A stretch of DNA of 64,000 nucleotides from Nonomuraea montanisoli (GCF_013363975.1 NZ_JABWGN010000021.1:62001-126000), one strand, 5' to 3'. Shown: positions 28,799-37,632, counted from the first letter of the stretch. Notes: a model not told the origin generated them from the sequence alone. A program made the numbers and translations.

Positions 28799-29425
28799 TC
28801 AGGTCGTCGCCTGGCCGGCGGGGGAGACCTGGCGTGCGCGGTCCGCCAGGGCGGGGTCGTGCGTGGCCATGACCACCGTGCCGCCCTCCGCCGCGTACGC
28901 GTCGATCAGCTCCGCGAGCCGTACGCGGAAGGAGGCGTCCAGGCCGCGTTCGGGCTCGTCGAGAAGGAGGAGCCGGCTGGGGCGCAGGAAGGCGGCGGCG
29001 AGGGAGAGGCGCTGGCGCTGCCCCGTGGAGAGGTTCTGCGGTGGCGCGTCGGCGCGCCCGGCCAGCTCGAAGAGTCCGAGAGCCGTCTCGGCGGTCATCC
29101 GGGGCGTCCCGTGGACGGCCTCGACGAGCTCCAGGTGTTCACGGCTGGTCAGGCCCGGGTACCAGGCGGGCTCGTCGGTCAGCAGCGCCACGTCCCGCCA
29201 GAACGCGGCGTCGTCGGCGGGCGCGGCCCCGAACACGGTGACCCGTCCCCGTTCGACCGGCTGCAGCCCCGCCAGGCAGCGGAGGAGCGTGGACTTGCCC
29301 GAGCCGTTCGGGCCCACGACGGCGACGATCTCGCCGGGGAAGGCGCTCAGCGAGAACCCTTGGAGCACGGGGTCGCCGCCGAGGGCGACGTGGAGGTCGT
29401 CGGCGACGACAGACTTCTCGTACAC
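28799..29425 (-). CDS. ABC transporter ATPase
   Basis: A 208-residue ATPase: Walker A GPNGSGKST, signature LSTGQRQRL, Walker B LLLLDEPERGLD, H-loop THD. The serine/threonine change in the signature (LSTGQ) is common in ABC-2 exporters. It is the first gene of a two-gene operon with the DUF6297-like permease. The GTG at 29425 lies 6 nt after TAGGCT (minus strand, 29432-29437), so the message is probably leaderless. Confidence 0.92.
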   Translation of the reverse strand: MYEKSVVADDLHVALGGDPVLQGFSLSAFPGEIVAVVGPNGSGKSTLLRCLAGLQPVERGRVTVFGAAPADDAAFWRDVALLTDEPAWYPGLTSREHLELVEAVHGTPRMTAETALGLFELAGRADAPPQNLSTGQRQRLSLAAAFLRPSRLLLLDEPERGLDASFRVRLAELIDAYAAEGGTVVMATHDPALADRARQVSPAGQATT

Positions 29426-29548
29426 CGTTCGAGCCTAATCGGAAGATCTTTGCCGTGCGCGTGCCGGGGTGGGGGCGGAAACCCGGATTCTGTCGGTGGC
29501 GCAGGCTAGCTTTGGTGTTCCCGAACACCTGTGCGACTGGAGAGTTCC

Positions 29549-29875
29549 ATGCTTGCTGCTGAGAAGTTCGAGCGCGCCGCCGTGCTGGGGGTCGCCATGG
29601 CCGAGGAGATGCGCCGGTTGCTGCGGCTGCACCTGGTGCCCGCCGACCGGGCCCGGGACGGCGCCATCGTGATCGACGTGCCGTATCCGGACGCGGCGGT
29701 GGTCATGGCCGTGCTGGACGTGGCGGCCGACTGCTTCGGCGAGCGGGGCGCGACCGTGGAGGAGACGCGGCAGGCCGCGCTGGAGAAGCTGTTACAGCTC
29801 GCGGGCTTCGACGTCGAGTCCCAGCTCAACTTCGCGGCCCCGGCGACCCGTGACCGCGCCGGCGCCCGCGGCTGA
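29549..29875 (+). CDS. Conserved hypothetical protein, 108 aa
   Basis: The ATG at 29549 has GGAGAG (29539-29544) upstream, and a TAGCTT hexamer at 29507-29512 could be the -10 of a leadered transcript. The protein (MLAAEKFERAAVLGVAMAEE onward) looks helical at both ends with a central DVPYPDAAVVMAVLDVAADC. No cysteine motif, signal or membrane span is seen. I do not recognise the family. Confidence 0.6.
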   Translation: MLAAEKFERAAVLGVAMAEEMRRLLRLHLVPADRARDGAIVIDVPYPDAAVVMAVLDVAADCFGERGATVEETRQAALEKLLQLAGFDVESQLNFAAPATRDRAGARG

Positions 29876-29980
29876 CGCTCTGCCCGCTTGCCGGAGACCG
29901 GCGGCCCGAGGGCTGGTGCTCGCGACGGCCAGGTCGGGAGTGGGGGAACGGGCCGTGGGGCGAGGCTCTGAGCGGCCGGG

Positions 29981-30631
29981 TCAGGGGTGGGGGAGCAGGC
30001 CGCGGACCAGCGCTCGGACCCCCTTGTCGTACGTGTCGCGGGACGTCAGCTCCTCCCAGCGCGCCCCGAGCGCGGCCAGGCGGGGGAGCCGGGTCGCGTC
30101 CAGGTTCTCGAACACCCGCCCCCGATGCGTCGGCCTGTCATCCTCGCGGCGGCGCGCGGCGGCCGAGCGCGCGGTGATCTCCCCCGCCGTGTAGTGCCAG
30201 ATGATCCGGTACGCGTCCACGGCCTCCTCCGGCGTCAGCCCCGCCTGGACGGCCGCGTCGATGATCTCCTCCGGGTACCACAGGGCGCGGGCCGACATCA
30301 GGTCGTCGGCCCTGAGCACCTCCACGATCCACGGCACCCCGGTCAGCGCCTCACGCATGGCCACGGCGGCGGACACCACCCGCTCGCCCGGCCCCGCCCC
30401 GGCCGGCGGCTCGGGCCTCGGCACTCCGGCGGCGTAGTCGTCGAGCAGCAGCAGGAGCAGTTCGTCCTTGTCGCGCACGTGGTGGTAGAGCGCCATCGGC
30501 GTCGTGCCGACCTCGCGGGCCAGCCGGCGCATGGTCAGGGCCTGCGTGCCCTCGTCGTCGATCACGCGGTGGGCCGCGGTGAGGATGTCCGTCTTCGAGA
30601 TCTTGGGGGGCCGCCCCGTGCGTGCCGGCAT
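29981..30631 (-). CDS. TetR/AcrR family regulator
   Basis: A 216-residue protein with an N-terminal helix-turn-helix (ILTAAHRVIDDEGTQALTMR, RLAREVGTTPMALYHHVRDK) and a TetR_C-type ligand-binding domain (around WPE/HYTAGE). It is divergent from an MFS exporter, with only 22 bp between the start codons. A perfect 24-bp palindrome fills this gap and is almost certainly its operator, so it represses both genes. Confidence 0.92.
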   Translation of the reverse strand: MPARTGRPPKISKTDILTAAHRVIDDEGTQALTMRRLAREVGTTPMALYHHVRDKDELLLLLLDDYAAGVPRPEPPAGAGPGERVVSAAVAMREALTGVPWIVEVLRADDLMSARALWYPEEIIDAAVQAGLTPEEAVDAYRIIWHYTAGEITARSAAARRREDDRPTHRGRVFENLDATRLPRLAALGARWEELTSRDTYDKGVRALVRGLLPHP

Positions 30632-30642
30632 CCTGCCATGTT

Positions 30643-30666
30643 ACTTTCTATACATGTATAGAAAGT
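30643..30666. promoter_or_regulatory. Perfect 24-bp palindromic operator over the MFS start codon
   Basis: ACTTTCTATACA followed directly by its exact reverse complement TGTATAGAAAGT. The MFS ATG (30654-30656) is in the middle of the palindrome. TATACA (30649-30654) on one strand and TATAGA on the other can serve as back-to-back -10 boxes. Confidence 0.92.
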
Positions 30667-32027
30667 CCCCGTGGGTGGCCGTGTGCGTCCTCGCCTTCGG
30701 CGCGGCCGTCGGCACCCTGCAGATGACGGCCGTGGTGCCGATGCTGCCCGCGCTGCAACGCGAGCTTCAGACGTCGCTGACCTCCGCCTCCTGGACCCTG
30801 ACCGCCTCGCTGCTCTCCGGGGCGATCTCCATCCCGCTCCTGGCCCGCCTCGGCGACCTGTACGGCAGGCGGCGCGTGGCCATGGTGTCCCTCGGCCTGC
30901 TCGTCGCCGGGTCGGTCGTCGCCGCCCTGGCGACCACGCTGGCCGGGATCGTCGTCGGCCGCGTGCTCCAGGGCTTCGCCGCGCCGCTGCTGCCCCTCGC
31001 CATGGGGATCGCCCGGCAGGAGGTGCCGCGTGACCGGCTGCCCACGGCGATCGGCGTGCTGAGCGCCATGATGGGCGTCGGCAGCGGAGGCGGCATGATC
31101 CTCGCCGGGCTGGTCGGAGGCGGCTACCAGGCGCTGTTCTGGATCCTGGCAGGACTCGCCGCCGCCGGAACGGGGCTGGTCGCCGTGTTCGTGCGCGAGC
31201 CCGTCCGTCCCGCGCCGGGCGCGCGGCCCGACTTCGTCGGCGCGGCGCTGATGGCCGCCTGGCTGGTCTGCCTGCTGCTCGCCGTCAGCAAGGGGACGGT
31301 CTGGGGTTGGACGTCGGCGGCGACCCTGGGGCTGCTGGCGGCGAGCGTCGTGCTGTGCGCGGCCTGGGCGCTGTCGGCCCGGCGCGCCGCGGCGCCGCTC
31401 ATCGAGCTCCCCATGCTCCTGCACCGGGGGACCGTCGGGGCGACCGTGGCGTCGCTGCTGCTCGGGTTCTCGCTGTTCGGCGTCATCACCACGCTGTCGT
31501 CCGTGGCCCAGGCCCGGCTCGGCGCCTCGGTGCTCCAGGTCGGCCTGTACCTGCTGCCGACGGCGCTGCTGATGCTGGCCGTCTCGCTGCTCGCGGGCCG
31601 TCTGATGCGCCGCTTCAGCGCCTCGTCGCTGGTCGGCGTGGGCTCGTCGGTCGTGGCCGTCGCGGCGCTCTGGCTGAGCGTCTCGCACGGGTCGTCGGCG
31701 GCCCTGTACGGGGCGGCGACCGTTCTCGGACTCGGCATCGGCCTCGGGTACGCGGCGCTCGGCACGTTGGCCGTCGAGCACGTCGAACCGGCCAAGACGG
31801 CCGCGGCGGGAGGCGTGAACGCGCTGGTCCGGGTGGTCGGCAGCAGCGTGGCCGGCGCGGTGACGGCGGCGGTGCTGTCCGGCGCCGGGGCGGGGTGGAG
31901 CTTCGCCGCCTCGGCGATCGCGGCCCTGGTCTCGGCGGTGTTCGCCTTCGCGCAGGGTGCGCTCGCCCGCACCCCGGCCCGCGTGGCGGGAGAGACCGCA
32001 CGAGCGGCGGCAAGCGAGGCGGCGTGA
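30654..32027 (+). CDS. MFS transporter (drug efflux type)
   Basis: A 457-residue major facilitator with 14 possible spans. Motif A (GDLYGRRRVAMVS) and motif C-like GMILAGLVGGG are visible, as in DHA2-type drug:H+ antiporters. Divergent TetR control indicates inducible efflux. The ATG at 30654 lies inside the operator; if TATACA (30649) is the -10, transcription would start at about 30661, after this ATG, and GTG 30675 or 30681 would be the true start. The stop overlaps the start of the HHE gene (GTGA). Confidence 0.88.
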   Translation: MYRKSPWVAVCVLAFGAAVGTLQMTAVVPMLPALQRELQTSLTSASWTLTASLLSGAISIPLLARLGDLYGRRRVAMVSLGLLVAGSVVAALATTLAGIVVGRVLQGFAAPLLPLAMGIARQEVPRDRLPTAIGVLSAMMGVGSGGGMILAGLVGGGYQALFWILAGLAAAGTGLVAVFVREPVRPAPGARPDFVGAALMAAWLVCLLLAVSKGTVWGWTSAATLGLLAASVVLCAAWALSARRAAAPLIELPMLLHRGTVGATVASLLLGFSLFGVITTLSSVAQARLGASVLQVGLYLLPTALLMLAVSLLAGRLMRRFSASSLVGVGSSVVAVAALWLSVSHGSSAALYGAATVLGLGIGLGYAALGTLAVEHVEPAKTAAAGGVNALVRVVGSSVAGAVTAAVLSGAGAGWSFAASAIAALVSAVFAFAQGALARTPARVAGETARAAASEAA

Positions 32028-32590
32028 GCGGTGACAAGGAACGCGACGTGACAGGTGGCAAGGGAGATGACGTGAGTGGTGGCGAGGGAGTCGGCGTGAG
32101 TGGTCTTGGGGACGCGCTTCGCGAGGAGCGAGACGGCGTGAGCGGTGCCGGGGACCTGGTTCACGGGCGCGCGATCGCCTGGGGTGACGAGCTGGTGAAG
32201 CTGCACGACACGTTCCGCCGCGACCTCGCGGAGCTGCGGAGCGGGTCGATGCGGGCGCCCGCGCTGCGCGAGCACTGCCTGACGTTCTGCGAGGCCCTGC
32301 ACGCCCATCACGGCGGCGAGGACGACGTGCTCTTCCCGCACCTGGACGGCCTGCACCCCGAACTCGCCGCCGTCCTCGACCGCCTCCGGGACGAGCACCA
32401 GGTGGTGGCCCGGCTCCTGGCCCGCATCCGGACCCTGGTCGGCGCCCTCGAAGCTCAGGGAGGCGGCGCGGACGAGGTGGGGGAGGAGCTGGAGCGGCTC
32501 GCCCGTGAGCTGGAGGCGCACCTCGACTACGAGGAGGAGCAGCTCGTCCCGCTTCTCAATGCGATGACCGACATGCCGGAAAACCTCTGA
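32024..32590 (+). CDS. Hemerythrin HHE domain protein
   Basis: A 188-residue protein. From about residue 45 it has the HHE cation-binding bundle: LHDTFRRDL, HAHHGGEDDVLFPHL, RDEHQVVARLL and LDYEEEQLVPLL supply the His/Glu ligands of a di-iron or similar centre. The GTG at 32024 overlaps the MFS stop, giving a two-gene operon. The first 40 residues are low-complexity with a repeated VSG-G-DDV-type motif, so the mature start could be at a later GTG. Confidence 0.8.
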   Translation: MSGDKERDVTGGKGDDVSGGEGVGVSGLGDALREERDGVSGAGDLVHGRAIAWGDELVKLHDTFRRDLAELRSGSMRAPALREHCLTFCEALHAHHGGEDDVLFPHLDGLHPELAAVLDRLRDEHQVVARLLARIRTLVGALEAQGGGADEVGEELERLARELEAHLDYEEEQLVPLLNAMTDMPENL

Positions 32591-32630
32591 CCTCGCCTCC
32601 GGCCCCTCTCCGCGGCCCGGCCACGACAGC

Positions 32631-32660
32631 ACTTCCCGGCACTTCCCGGTACTTCCCGGC
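32631..32660. repeat. 10-bp tandem repeat x3 before the MOSC gene
   Basis: ACTTCCCGGC, ACTTCCCGGT, ACTTCCCGGC in direct succession, 47-76 bp upstream of the MOSC start and 34-63 bp upstream of its likely -10. A 10-bp period is close to one helical turn and suits a cooperative activator site. Confidence 0.7.
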
Positions 32661-32706
32661 GGAAAAGGGATCGCCGTCGTCTGGTCGCTCGGTTAGCGTC
32701 AGCGCC

Positions 32707-33342
32707 ATGCGGGTCATCTCACTAAATGTCGGGAAAGTGGTGGATGCGGCCTGGGCGGGCAAGACCGGCCGCACGGCGATCGACAAGTCACCGGTGCTCC
32801 ACCGGGTCGAGGCGCGTCCCGAGGGGCTCGTCGGAGACGGACGGGGCGACCTGGTCAACCACGGCGGCGAGGGCCACGCCGTCTACGCGTACGCCCGCGA
32901 GGACTACGACTGGTGGGAGGGCGAGCTGGGGCGCCGGCTCCGTGACGGCCGGTTCGGCGAGAACCTGACGACGGAGGGACTCGACGTCAACGGCGCCATG
33001 CTCGGCGAGCGCTGGCGCATCGGGTCGGTCACGCTGGAGATCAGCGGCCCTCGGGTGCCGTGCGTCGTGTTCCGCAACTGGGTGGACGAGCCCGGATGGG
33101 TGCGCCGGTTCACGGAGGCCGGGCGGCCGGGCGCGTACCTGAAGGTGGTGGAGACGGGCGACCTCGGCGTCGGCGACGGGGTGGGCGTCATCCACAGGCC
33201 CCGCGACGGGGTGACGGTCGCCGAGGCGTTCCGGGCGTTCCACGGCGACAAGGAGCTGATGCGGCGCGTGCTCGCCGTCCCCGAGCGCGCCGCGTTCTGG
33301 GACGACGTGGCCGCCCGGGTGCTGGGCGGCTCCCTGACCTGA
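32707..33342 (+). CDS. MOSC domain protein (YiiM-like)
   Basis: A 211-residue MOSC protein. It shows GDGRGDLVNHGGEGHAVYAY, GRFGENLTTEGLDVNGAMLGERWRIG and the cysteine in SGPRVPCVVF that is expected to take part in molybdenum-cofactor sulfur chemistry or reduction of N-hydroxylated bases (YiiM). TAGCGT ends 7 nt before the ATG, so the message is likely leaderless. It appears to be a single gene. Confidence 0.9.
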   Translation: MRVISLNVGKVVDAAWAGKTGRTAIDKSPVLHRVEARPEGLVGDGRGDLVNHGGEGHAVYAYAREDYDWWEGELGRRLRDGRFGENLTTEGLDVNGAMLGERWRIGSVTLEISGPRVPCVVFRNWVDEPGWVRRFTEAGRPGAYLKVVETGDLGVGDGVGVIHRPRDGVTVAEAFRAFHGDKELMRRVLAVPERAAFWDDVAARVLGGSLT

Positions 33343-33371
33343 CCCTGACAACGGCGCGGCGCTGCGTCGGC

Positions 33372-33407
33372 CTGAGGCTGAGGCTGAGGCTGAGGCTGAG
33401 GCTGAGG
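33372..33407. repeat. Hexanucleotide repeat (CTGAGG)6
   Basis: Six perfect CTGAGG units between the MOSC gene and hemW, in a 172-bp gap that otherwise shows nothing. A simple-sequence tract of this kind is prone to slippage. Confidence 0.95.
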
Positions 33408-33514
33408 CGGTGTGGCGGGCGGCGGGCGGCGCCTGGGGGCGGCGGGGCCGGCGGTGGTCCGGTCCGGGACCGGCGGCGGTCTGGGCAGTCGCCGGGGGCG
33501 GGCAGACTGGAAGC

Positions 33515-34735
33515 GTGCCATCCACCCTGCCCGACGGCGATGCCGCGCCCGCCTCGGGCGAGCTGCCCGAGACCGCGCTGCGCGGCCTCGGCGGACGCCC
33601 GTTCGGCTTCTACGTCCACGTGCCGTTCTGCGTGACGCGCTGCGGCTACTGCGACTTCAACACCTACACCGCCGCCGAGCTGGGCCCCGGCGCCTCACAG
33701 CGCGACTACGCCGACACGGTCCTGCAGGAGGTGCGGCTGGCGCGGCGCGTGCTCGGCGACGCCGACCTCCCGGTCCAGACCGTGTTCTTCGGCGGCGGCA
33801 CGCCCACGCTGCTCCCTCCGGCCGACCTCACCCGGATCCTCGCGGCCATCGACGCGGAGTTCGGCCTCGCGCCGGGGGCGGAGGTCACCACCGAGGCCAA
33901 CCCCGAGTCCGTCGACCCGGCCTACCTGGAGAGCCTGCGCGAGGGCGGCTTCACCCGCGTCAGCTTCGGCATGCAGAGCGCCCGCGAGCACGTGCTCAAG
34001 GTCCTCGACCGCCACCACACCCCCGGCCGGGCCGCCCAGGCCGTCCAGGAGGCGCGCAAGGCCGGGTTCGAGCACGTCAACCTCGACCTCATCTACAGCA
34101 CGCCCGGCGAGTCCGACGACGACTGGCGGGCCTCGCTCGCCGCCGCCATCGAGGCCGAGCCCGACCACGTCTCCGCGTACTCCCTCATCGTCGAGGACGG
34201 CACCCGCCTGGCGGCCCGCATCCGGCGCGGCGAGCTGCCCATGCCCGACGACGACGTGGCCGCCGACCGCTACCAGATCGCCGACGCGATGCTCGGCGAG
34301 GCCGGGTTCCACTGGTACGAGGTGTCGAACTGGGCCACGTCCGAGGCCGCCCGCTGCCGGCACAACCTGCTGTACTGGACCGGCGGCGACTGGTGGGCCG
34401 CCGGCCCCGGCGCCCACAGCCACGTGGGCGGCGCCCGCTGGTGGAACGTCAAGCACCCGGCCGCCTACGCCCAGCGCCTGGCCGCCGGCACCTCGCCCGC
34501 GCACGCGCGCGAGGTGCTCTCCACGGAGGACCGCGAGACCGAACGCCTCATGCTGGAGCTCCGGCTGGTGTCCGGCTACCCGCTCGCCGACGTCGCCCCC
34601 CGCGCGCGGACGGCCGTCGCCGCCGCGCTCGCGGGCGGGCTGCTGCGGCCCGAGGAGTTCAAGGCCGGTCTCATGGTGCTCACCCTGAAGGGCCGGCTGC
34701 TCGCGGACGCGCTGGTCCGCGACATGGTCAGCTGA
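33515..34735 (+). CDS. hemW: Radical SAM heme chaperone HemW
   Basis: A 406-residue HemW. The cluster motif is CVTRCGYCDF (CxxxCxxC) preceded by GFYVHVPF, followed by FFGGGTPTLL and the HemN-like C-terminal part. HemW binds heme and delivers it to respiratory enzymes; many are misnamed coproporphyrinogen oxidase. GTG 33515 is chosen because GGAAG lies just upstream and the proximal CAGACT is -10-like. The final 8 bp overlap the convergent DUF4870 gene. Confidence 0.93.
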   Translation: MPSTLPDGDAAPASGELPETALRGLGGRPFGFYVHVPFCVTRCGYCDFNTYTAAELGPGASQRDYADTVLQEVRLARRVLGDADLPVQTVFFGGGTPTLLPPADLTRILAAIDAEFGLAPGAEVTTEANPESVDPAYLESLREGGFTRVSFGMQSAREHVLKVLDRHHTPGRAAQAVQEARKAGFEHVNLDLIYSTPGESDDDWRASLAAAIEAEPDHVSAYSLIVEDGTRLAARIRRGELPMPDDDVAADRYQIADAMLGEAGFHWYEVSNWATSEAARCRHNLLYWTGGDWWAAGPGAHSHVGGARWWNVKHPAAYAQRLAAGTSPAHAREVLSTEDRETERLMLELRLVSGYPLADVAPRARTAVAAALAGGLLRPEEFKAGLMVLTLKGRLLADALVRDMVS

Positions 34736-35540
34736 TCAGGCGGACGGAGAGCGGGTAGCGGTAGTTCTCGCCCCGGTTCGTGGCCAGGGCCGCCTGGATG
34801 TGGAAGACCAGCGACACGACCCACACGATCGGGAACAGGAACAGCCCGATCAGGAAGATCGACAGGATGCCGGCGACCACGTAGCCGATGAACATCGTGA
34901 TCTGGAAGTTCAGGGCCTCGGCCGCCTGGTCCCGGACGTAGGGGGCCTCGTCCTTCTTCATCAGGTAGATGATCAGCGGGCCGACCCAGGAGACCAGCAG
35001 TCCCAGCAGGTGGGAGAGCATCGCCATCGTGGTGTCGTCCGTGCCGGGACGGGGGCCGTACACGCCGGGCCGGTGCGGCGGGCGCTGGTACGGGTTCGAG
35101 TATCCGGGACCGGGCTGCTGGTATCCCGGGTTGCCCGGGTAGCCGGGCGCGCTCGGCTGCTGGTGGCCGTAGCCGGGCTGCTGGTAACCGGATTGCTGGT
35201 GACCGGGCTGTTGGTGTCCGGGCTGTTGGTGTCCGGGTGGCTGGTAGCCGGGTGGCGGGGGCGGCTGCTGGCCGTAACCGTAGCTCTGGCCGCCGGACTG
35301 CGGCCCCGCGCCGTAGCCCTGGCCGCCGGACTGGGGCCCGGCGCCGTAGCCGGGTCCCGACCCGTACGGCGGCCCCGGCTGCGGGCCCGACCCGTATGCC
35401 GGACCGGGCTGCGGGCCCGACCCGTATGCCGGACCGGGCTGCGGGCCCGACCCGTACGCCGGACCGGGCTCGGGATCCGGGCGGGGGACGCGCCGGGTGG
35501 CGTCGTCGTCGGGCTGGTGGTGCGGCGGGTCCTGACTCAT
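34728..35540 (-). CDS. DUF4870 membrane protein with Gly/Pro/Tyr-rich N-terminus
   Basis: A 270-residue protein. The first half is low-complexity and repetitive (PQPGPAYGSG units, then GHQQP units); the second half is a DUF4870-type domain with three membrane spans beginning TMAMLSHLLGLLVSWVGPLI and containing DEAPYVRDQAAEALNFQ. Its ATG overlaps the DUF3097 stop (ATGA), so they share a message. The repeats at 35350-35465 on the plus strand are nearly identical 30-bp units. Function unknown. Confidence 0.85.
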   Translation of the reverse strand: MSQDPPHHQPDDDATRRVPRPDPEPGPAYGSGPQPGPAYGSGPQPGPAYGSGPQPGPPYGSGPGYGAGPQSGGQGYGAGPQSGGQSYGYGQQPPPPPGYQPPGHQQPGHQQPGHQQSGYQQPGYGHQQPSAPGYPGNPGYQQPGPGYSNPYQRPPHRPGVYGPRPGTDDTTMAMLSHLLGLLVSWVGPLIIYLMKKDEAPYVRDQAAEALNFQITMFIGYVVAGILSIFLIGLFLFPIVWVVSLVFHIQAALATNRGENYRYPLSVRLIS

Positions 35541-36343
35541 CGTGCCTCCGTGACAAAGTCGATCAGTTCTTCCACCCGGCCGAGCAATTCGGGCTCCAGG
35601 TCCGCGAACGAGGAGACGGATCCGAGGATGCGCCGCCACGCCTCGGCCGGCTCCACCCGCCAGCCCAGGGCGGCGATCACGCCCTCCTTCCACGGCACCC
35701 CGCGCGGCACCTCCGGCCAGGCGGGGATGCGCAGCACGGACGGCTTGACCGCCTGCCAGACGTCCACGAACGGGTGTCCCACCACGAGCACGTCCGGCGA
35801 GGTCACCTGGGCGGCGATGCGGCTCTCCTTGGAGCCGGGCACCAGGTGGTCGACCAGCACCCCCAGCCGGCGTCCCGGGCCGGGGCCGAACTCGGCGACG
35901 ATCGCGGGCAGGTCGTCCACGCCCTCCAGGTACTCGACCACCACGCCTTCCACGCGCAGGTCGTGGCCCCAGATCTTCTCGACGAGGGCGGCGTCGTGGA
36001 CGCCCTCGACGTAGATGCGGCTCTCCTTGGCGACCTTGGCGCGCAGCCCCTCCACCGCGATCGACCCGGACGCGCTGCGCCTCGGCCCACGCGGCTCCAC
36101 GGCCGGCCGCACCAGTGTCACGACCTTCCCCTCCAGCAGGAACGCGGCGGGCGCCAGCGGGAACAGCCGTCGCTTGCCGAAGCGGTCCTCCAGCGTGACG
36201 GCCTCCTTGTCACAGGCCACGACCGCGCCGCAGAAGCCGCTCTCGGCGTCCTCCACGACGAGGTCGAGTTCGGCGGGCACCTTCGGGATCGTGCCCTTGC
36301 CCGGACGCCGCCAGTTTCCCGCGAGAACATCACCGTCGTACAC
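35537..36343 (-). CDS. DUF3097 family protein
   Basis: A 268-residue soluble protein found throughout actinobacteria near hemW. Conserved-looking parts are the Trp-rich start (MYDGDVLAGNWRRPGKG), RIYVEGVHDAALVEKIWG, LGVLVDHLVPGSKESRIA and VLVVGHPFVDVWQAVKP; the DH.VPGSKE pattern hints at a toprim-like nucleotide-binding fold. The role is not established. The GTG at 36343 follows TACGGT by 7 nt, consistent with leaderless transcription of the DUF3097-DUF4870 operon. Confidence 0.88.
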   Translation of the reverse strand: MYDGDVLAGNWRRPGKGTIPKVPAELDLVVEDAESGFCGAVVACDKEAVTLEDRFGKRRLFPLAPAAFLLEGKVVTLVRPAVEPRGPRRSASGSIAVEGLRAKVAKESRIYVEGVHDAALVEKIWGHDLRVEGVVVEYLEGVDDLPAIVAEFGPGPGRRLGVLVDHLVPGSKESRIAAQVTSPDVLVVGHPFVDVWQAVKPSVLRIPAWPEVPRGVPWKEGVIAALGWRVEPAEAWRRILGSVSSFADLEPELLGRVEELIDFVTEAR

Positions 36344-36361
36344 ACCGGGGACCGTAGCAAA

Positions 36362-37480
36362 TCACCCGCCCGCGGCGAGGCGCTTGCGGTGAGAGCTGCG
36401 CCGTACCAGGACGACGACCGTCACGACGAGCGCCAGCAGGATTCCGGCGCCGGGCAGCAGGAACAGCGCCGCCACGCCGCCCGCCAGCCCGCCGGCGCCC
36501 ACGGACGGCCCCACCGCGAAGCGCGCGCCCGCCGACTGCGGGGTGCCGCACTTGAGCACGTAGCCGCCGGCCTTGGACACGTTCAGGGCCAGGATGGCCT
36601 GCCACCGGGTCGAGCCCTGGGTGACCGTCATGCTGCCGGGCATCCTGGCCAGCAGGCCCCTGCCGTCGCCGCCGGTGACCGAGCAGGTGTACTCGACGGG
36701 GGTGGCGCTGGCCAGGTACACGACCGGGTCGTCGGCGGGGTCCACGGTCACCGAGACGATCTCGCCCGCCGCGAACGTCTTCGTCGGCAGCGCGCCGTTC
36801 ACCGTGTCCGTCACGCCGTTGGCGAACAGCAGCACCCCGGCCACCACGCACACCAGCGCGACCCCCCAGGCCGCCCACACCCACCACAGCGGGGGACGCA
36901 GCAGCTTGGGGCTCACCCACGGCGTGGACAACGGGCCGCCGCCGTACGGGCCGGCCGCGCCGAAAGGCTGCCCGCCGTACGCCCCCTGCCCGCCCGGCCC
37001 GCCGCCGTACGGGCCCTGGGGGCCCGACCCGGCGTACGGACCCTGCGGCTCCGACGGAGGCCCGTAGTACGGCCCCTGCGCACCGGACGGCGGGCCGTAA
37101 GGACCTTGGGGACCCGACGGCGGGCCGTAAGGACCCTGGGGACCCGACGGCGGGCCGTACGGACCCTGCGGGGGAGGAGGTGCCTGCGGGAAGGGGGCGT
37201 GCTCGCCCGTCGAAGGTCCCGGCCCGTAGGGCGGCGGCGGGTAGGCTCGCTGCTCACCCGGCGGCCCGCCGTGGGGCGGAGGCGGGTACGGGGCCTGCTG
37301 CGGCGGCGCGCCGTGGGGGCCCGTCCCGTACGGCTGCCGCCCGTACGGCGGGTACGGGGCCTGGCCGCCCGGCGGTGGGCCGTACGGGGGTGGGCTGGAC
37401 TGACCGGGGTGCGGGCCGGATCCGGGCGCCGGGCCGGACGGCTCGGACTCCGGCGGCTGGGACGGGGAATCGTCGGTCAT
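36362..37480 (-). CDS. Proline-rich membrane protein
   Basis: A 372-residue protein: residues 1-200 are low-complexity with repeated PQGPYGPPSG units; a membrane span (WWVWAAWGVALVCVVAGVLLF) follows, then an outer domain of about 120 residues with two cysteines (YTCSVTGG and LKCGTP) that may form a disulfide, and a second C-terminal span ending in RRSSHRKR. The ATG at 37480 is 7 nt after CACACT. I do not recognise the outer domain. It is divergent from hrcA. Confidence 0.75.
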   Translation of the reverse strand: MTDDSPSQPPESEPSGPAPGSGPHPGQSSPPPYGPPPGGQAPYPPYGRQPYGTGPHGAPPQQAPYPPPPHGGPPGEQRAYPPPPYGPGPSTGEHAPFPQAPPPPQGPYGPPSGPQGPYGPPSGPQGPYGPPSGAQGPYYGPPSEPQGPYAGSGPQGPYGGGPGGQGAYGGQPFGAAGPYGGGPLSTPWVSPKLLRPPLWWVWAAWGVALVCVVAGVLLFANGVTDTVNGALPTKTFAAGEIVSVTVDPADDPVVYLASATPVEYTCSVTGGDGRGLLARMPGSMTVTQGSTRWQAILALNVSKAGGYVLKCGTPQSAGARFAVGPSVGAGGLAGGVAALFLLPGAGILLALVVTVVVLVRRSSHRKRLAAGG

Positions 37481-37567
37481 GTCGGCCAGTGTGATCCCTG
37501 ACCGCGGGCCCGCGCCAGCAGCATGATGGTCAGGTGTTATCGCACCTTGTGGGTGAGAGCCGTACAC

Positions 37568-37594
37568 TTGGCACTCGGGAACACAGAGTGCTAG
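37568..37594. promoter_or_regulatory. CIRCE element (HrcA operator)
   Basis: TTGGCACTC (37568-37576), 9-nt spacer, GAGTGCTAG (37586-37594). This matches the CIRCE inverted repeat (TTAGCACTC-N9-GAGTGCTAA) with two changes. It directly follows a TACACT -10-like hexamer (37563-37568), so HrcA would block transcription of its own operon. Confidence 0.95.
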
Positions 37595-37632
37595 ACGGTC
37601 GTTCCCGCGAGGCAGAGGCAGGAGGTGAGCAC

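Noticed and set aside
36573-37067. Plus-strand frame over the proline-rich membrane protein
   Set aside because: Shadow of the minus-strand gene; no family likeness.
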